From: Paraburkholderia phytofirmans PsJN
Lineage (GTDB): Bacteria; Pseudomonadota; Gammaproteobacteria; Burkholderiales; Burkholderiaceae
Length of the DNA stretch: 64,000 bases
NCBI RefSeq assembly: GCF_000020125.1
Contig: NC_010676.1
Span: 2,232,001 to 2,296,000 of the forward strand
Direction: 5' to 3'
In this document: one piece after another, positions 61,167 through 64,000 of the stretch
Layout of the letters: each line of letters begins with the position of its first letter
Position numbering within the stretch: position 1 is the stretch's first letter
Translations under genes and position numbers: made by a program
The notes under the pieces: generated by a model
The model's database searches: none
What the model was told of the DNA's origin: nothing
The model's input: the letters and a program-made list of their open reading frames with translations, nothing else

Positions 61167-62326
61167 TTTCTCCCGTTACGGTTCGGTCCGAGCTGCGTGC
61201 CCATCAGGTGTTTCTCTTCCCACGCGCCAATCGTGTCGCGATCGCTTCCATCCGCGTGCCGCTCCCGGTCTTCATCGAATGTCGAGGTGGCTTCGATGCT
61301 GTCGAAGCCAGATGACCCGGCACGATCCGTCGCACGTACAACAATCGGACATGCTCCGTCAGGGATTGCACAATTGAGCGTCCAGAGCCGCTCGGATTCG
61401 GCGAACACCATGGGCTGCCATTCGCCGTCGCCGATCCGGCAGTCCACGCTTCTTATGCCTGACGCGCTCCACGCTTTCACTCTGATGCAGGCTTGACCGG
61501 AGGGCACCTGATTGAGCAGATACGGTCGAGTCACCAGTCGCCTGTCCGCCGGCGAGGTAATCATCGCCACGGGCCATGCTTCATCGAGAGGTTTGAAACG
61601 CCAGCTCACCACACCGCTATCCACCGCCAGAAGCGAGAAACCCGCCGGTCCCTCCTCTATCTGACCGGTCGAGCGTGTCGATGCATAGATGGTCCTGCCG
61701 TCGTTCGCGAGTTCGTTGTAGTGGGTATGCCCCATATCGACAACCGCGACGCGGAACTCCCGGAGCAAACGATGGAACGCAACGGCTTCGTTAGCGTCTG
61801 CAAGGTCAGCCGGATAGCCATGGGCGAAAACCACCGTTTCTTTACCTGCTGCAGCGGCGTTTTGAAGCTCTGCCTTTAGCCAATCCATTTGAGATTGCCC
61901 TAGCCTGAAATCCGGACCACCGGTTCCGGCAGAGACGTAGTCCAGAAAGAAGCAGCGATAGTCTCTAACCGGGGTGGCTTTCGGAAGATGTTCGGCGCGA
62001 AGCACAGTGTGAAATGCGTCCAGATTTCGAGACTTGAAGTCGTGATCACCGGGGATGATGTGAACCGGAATCTCGAGATCGTCGAGCTCAGCGCGAAGAA
62101 TGTCGTACTGCGCAGGCGTACCGTCGTCGGCATTGTCGCCGGGTAGCACGGCAAAGTCGATTTGCCCTGCGAGATGCGCATTCGCCTGCGCGACGATGTC
62201 GCGAAGCGCGAGATGGTTGGGCAGTTCGGCCTCCGTCAGATGAAGGTCGCCGATATGCATCCATACAAGCGGCTCGCCGCAGTGCGAAAGCCTCGATGGC
62301 GGAAACGTGTTTTGCCTTTGTACCAT
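61160..62326 (-). CDS. Calcineurin-like metallophosphoesterase
   Basis: A 388-residue phosphoesterase with a dimetal site. Ligand motifs in order are GDLHL (Asp27, His29), PGDNADD (63-68), PGDHD (93-96, in place of GNHD), FAHG (His169) and GHTH (199-202). After the catalytic domain comes a beta-rich C-terminal domain of about 130 residues (from residue 240) with an Ig-like pattern. No signal peptide is seen. Substrate could be a cyclic nucleotide, nucleotide or phospholipid. Third gene of the operon. Confidence 0.88.
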   Translation of the reverse strand: MVQRQNTFPPSRLSHCGEPLVWMHIGDLHLTEAELPNHLALRDIVAQANAHLAGQIDFAVLPGDNADDGTPAQYDILRAELDDLEIPVHIIPGDHDFKSRNLDAFHTVLRAEHLPKATPVRDYRCFFLDYVSAGTGGPDFRLGQSQMDWLKAELQNAAAAGKETVVFAHGYPADLADANEAVAFHRLLREFRVAVVDMGHTHYNELANDGRTIYASTRSTGQIEEGPAGFSLLAVDSGVVSWRFKPLDEAWPVAMITSPADRRLVTRPYLLNQVPSGQACIRVKAWSASGIRSVDCRIGDGEWQPMVFAESERLWTLNCAIPDGACPIVVRATDRAGSSGFDSIEATSTFDEDRERHADGSDRDTIGAWEEKHLMGTQLGPNRNGRKW

Positions 62327-62376
62327 TTCGCGTTCTTCTTCAAAGAAAGTGGCTGGATAAGGTTCGGTTCGTGCGA

Positions 62377-62943
62377 CTACTCCGCTGTCGCCGGGAGATC
62401 CTCCGCATCGACCAGTTCGGCGATGTCGTCGACATCGATCGTTTTGCCGTGCCGGTTCTTCACGCCATGGCCCCAGACCTGGATGTGGGCACCGGGTGCG
62501 AGGTAACTGGACAGATTCTCCGCGGCATGAGGAGGCATGCGAATCGAGGTTCCATCGGTCAGCAAGGCGCCGCGCAGTTCGCCCCTGGGCCCATACAGTG
62601 AGAGTTCCACTTCGCCCGTGACCTCCATTGCGCGCTTGTCGGCATGAGGCTTCTCATGCCTCTCACCATGGTGATGCGGACCTTCGTCAAGAATCACGAT
62701 ACCGGTTGCCGATAGCAGCTGGACGGCTGCGACGATATCGGCGGCACGCGGTTTGACGCCTCTCACGCGAACCTTGTCGCCCACGCTGACATGTTTCGCG
62801 ACCAGTTTGGAAAGATGCGGCGGGAAATGCACCTGCCTCTCGTTGTCGAGAATCAAACCGTCCAGTTCCCCGTGGGGATTCAGGAGAAAGCGGGTAACGG
62901 TGCCGCGCGTTTCCTGCAAGCACTCCGGGTCAATCCAATGCAT
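62377..62943 (-). CDS. Cytoplasmic protein with two P-P-H modules and a His-rich linker
   Basis: A 188-residue protein with no signal peptide. It contains two copies of one module: residues 13-63 (GTVTRFLLNPHGELDG, then QVHFPPH at 37-43) and 110-160 (GEVELSLYGPRGELRG, then SIRMPPH at 133-139). The linker at 88-103 is histidine-rich (GPHHHGERHEKPHADK) and could bind metal. The upstream neighbour has the same module twice but is exported. ATG 62943 has GGAG about eight bases upstream. The module looks like a small beta barrel (OB-like); I do not know a named family. Confidence 0.75.
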   Translation of the reverse strand: MHWIDPECLQETRGTVTRFLLNPHGELDGLILDNERQVHFPPHLSKLVAKHVSVGDKVRVRGVKPRAADIVAAVQLLSATGIVILDEGPHHHGERHEKPHADKRAMEVTGEVELSLYGPRGELRGALLTDGTSIRMPPHAAENLSSYLAPGAHIQVWGHGVKNRHGKTIDVDDIAELVDAEDLPATAE

Positions 62944-62970
62944 GGTGTTGCTCCAGTAAGATAGAAAAAG

Positions 62971-63777
62971 TTAGTTAGGCATATCGTTGTACAACTGCGT
63001 GACATTGCCAGGCGTGCCGAACGCGGTTGCCTGCAGCGCCTCGCCGAATTGATTGCGCGTTCCGTATCCGCTGGCGGCCACCAATGCATCTGGTCGCATC
63101 AGGCTGGCAAACTGCTGTGCTTGCGGCGGCGGCATCTTGATGACCGTTCCATTGCTGAGCATCACGCCATCAGGCTCTCCGCCCGGTGCCGTCGTGACGC
63201 GTGCCACCGTGCCCTTGACACTGAGTTTGACGAGACCGGCTCCGCGCAAGGTCGGCGGAAGACGCATTGCGTTGACTGGCGGAGGCTGGTCGACGACCTG
63301 CTGGGACGTTCGTTGATTGGTGATTTGCTGCGCGGTGACGTTGCCCGCGCCGCCACGAAACCCTGCGATCTGCACCGTGTCGCCGGCATGGACAACGCTG
63401 ACCAGTTGGGCGCTCATATGCGGCGGAAAGTGAACCAGCGAACCGTCACTCAGAAGGAAGCCGTCGACATCGCCTTCAGGGTTGATGACGAAGCGGCTCA
63501 CCGCCCCGGTTGCGACAACCGGCTGCTGCTGCATCGCTACCGGGGTGGGCGGCGGCGGAGGTGGCGGCGCCACGGCTGGCATCGCGCCAGCGGGTGCACC
63601 GGCGAGCGGTGGAGGAATAGGCGTGCCGGGTCCCTGAAGAGGCGGGGTCTGCGCGGCACACGCGAATGTCACAAGGCACAGTGCCAGGGCTGCGGCGCGG
63701 GCGACCTTTGTGGTTGGAGCGGTACGGCTCGCCAGCGTGTGCCGGCTGCCCGTCGGGTTGAAACGATCTGAGGCCAT
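62971..63777 (-). CDS. Exported protein with two P-P-H/P modules and a Pro-rich linker
   Basis: A 268-residue exported protein. A signal peptide (VARAAALALCLVTFACA, cleavage near residue 42) is followed by a Pro/Ala linker with seven prolines in a row at 71-77. Two modules follow: residues 91-140 (GAVSRFVINPEGDVDG, VHFPPH at 115-120) and 189-240 (GTVARVTTAPGGEPDG, IKMPPP at 213-218). They match the modules of the downstream 188-residue protein. ATG 63777 has GGAG upstream; the frame stays open to 63813. It is the first gene of the five-gene operon. Confidence 0.75.
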   Translation of the reverse strand: MASDRFNPTGSRHTLASRTAPTTKVARAAALALCLVTFACAAQTPPLQGPGTPIPPPLAGAPAGAMPAVAPPPPPPPTPVAMQQQPVVATGAVSRFVINPEGDVDGFLLSDGSLVHFPPHMSAQLVSVVHAGDTVQIAGFRGGAGNVTAQQITNQRTSQQVVDQPPPVNAMRLPPTLRGAGLVKLSVKGTVARVTTAPGGEPDGVMLSNGTVIKMPPPQAQQFASLMRPDALVAASGYGTRNQFGEALQATAFGTPGNVTQLYNDMPN

Positions 63778-63916
63778 GATGCTCTCCGTTGAACGACACG
63801 GAGTTAATTGCAAGGCCTATGCCATAACGACTATCCCTTCTCCACAGGGCTTTGCGGGCGATTTAGCCAGACCAGTGTCAGGCAACCCGACAGGGCGCGT
63901 CGCGTTGCTTGACACC

Positions 63917-64000
63917 TTATTCGAGCTTGAGCGCCGCCAGCTTCGCGTAAAGCGTCTGGCGGCTAATGCCCAACCGGCGCGCCGCGTCGGCGCGGTTGTT
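63917..64000 (-). CDS. C-terminal end of a Fis-type HTH transcriptional regulator, partial
   Basis: The last 27 residues of a minus-strand gene that begins beyond the window. NRADAARRLGISRQTLYAKLAALKLE is the helix-turn-helix found at the end of sigma-54-dependent (NtrC/AcoR type) activators and other Fis-family proteins. The stop TAA is at 63917-63919. It lies 139 bp upstream of the five-gene operon on the same strand and could be its regulator. Confidence 0.75.
   Translation of the reverse strand, partial: NNRADAARRLGISRQTLYAKLAALKLE

Overview
The window looks like a chromosomal segment of a high-GC betaproteobacterium of the Burkholderia/Paraburkholderia group. The reasons are the GC-rich coding sequence, a second FtsI-like transpeptidase outside a cell-division cluster, two LysE exporters, an oxalate (frc/oxlT) region, a YadA-type adhesin and many LysR, GntR, AraC and LuxR regulators. 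I see no rRNA, tRNA, CRISPR array, insertion sequence, transposase, integrase or phage gene. All family names come from reading the protein sequences; no database search was run.

Layout. 1-8.1 kb is a housekeeping stretch: the end of a TRIC-type channel gene, a PBP2/FtsI-like transpeptidase, a GGEEF diguanylate cyclase, a DsbA-like isomerase, a small gene behind a perfect LexA box, two LysE exporters, a YigZ protein and a lipoprotein. 8.1-21.6 kb, all on the minus strand, is a complete Wzy-dependent exopolysaccharide locus. In transcription order it holds a WcaJ-like initiating transferase, Wza, a low-molecular-weight tyrosine phosphatase, the BY-kinase Wzc, a WecC-type dehydrogenase, Wzx, GT25, Wzy, GT4, a heparin-lyase-like polysaccharide lyase, a WecG/TagA transferase and a hexapeptide acetyltransferase. 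Base composition drops locally here and several genes overlap, so it reads as a transferred, tightly coupled module.

22-37 kb is metabolic: a ketopantoate reductase, an aldehyde dehydrogenase with a LysR regulator, and an oxalate/formate region. The latter contains OxlT, a divergent LysR gene, formyl-CoA transferase with an FAH-family hydrolase and a shortened PntB-like membrane protein, a GntR regulator, an MHS symporter and a second OFA transporter with a 41-residue partner. Oxalyl-CoA decarboxylase is not in the window. 36.8-41.4 kb holds a trimeric autotransporter adhesin with five 42-bp coding repeats, an AT-rich upstream region and a histidine kinase with no adjacent response regulator. 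41.7-48 kb holds a DUF3830 protein, AraC and LuxR-solo regulators, an amidase and a YadGH-type ABC exporter.

48-58 kb carries a glycine-rich secreted protein, a tannase/feruloyl esterase translationally coupled to an OpgC-like acyltransferase, a divergent acyltransferase-3 protein, a TauE/SafE permease, a small disordered protein, an accessory FtsH-like protease and a nitronate monooxygenase. 58.5-63.8 kb is a five-gene minus-strand operon that I cannot assign to a known system: two paralogous proteins (one exported, one cytoplasmic) built from a repeated module ending in F/M-P-P-H/P, then a calcineurin-like phosphoesterase, an MFS transporter and an ArsB/NhaD-type permease. The window ends in the C-terminus of a Fis-type HTH regulator.

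The items most worth follow-up are that five-gene operon, the PntB-like protein lacking its proton-channel histidine and NADP domain, the LexA-controlled gene of unknown function, the polysaccharide locus with its built-in lyase, and the hairpin/operator candidates around the GntR gene.
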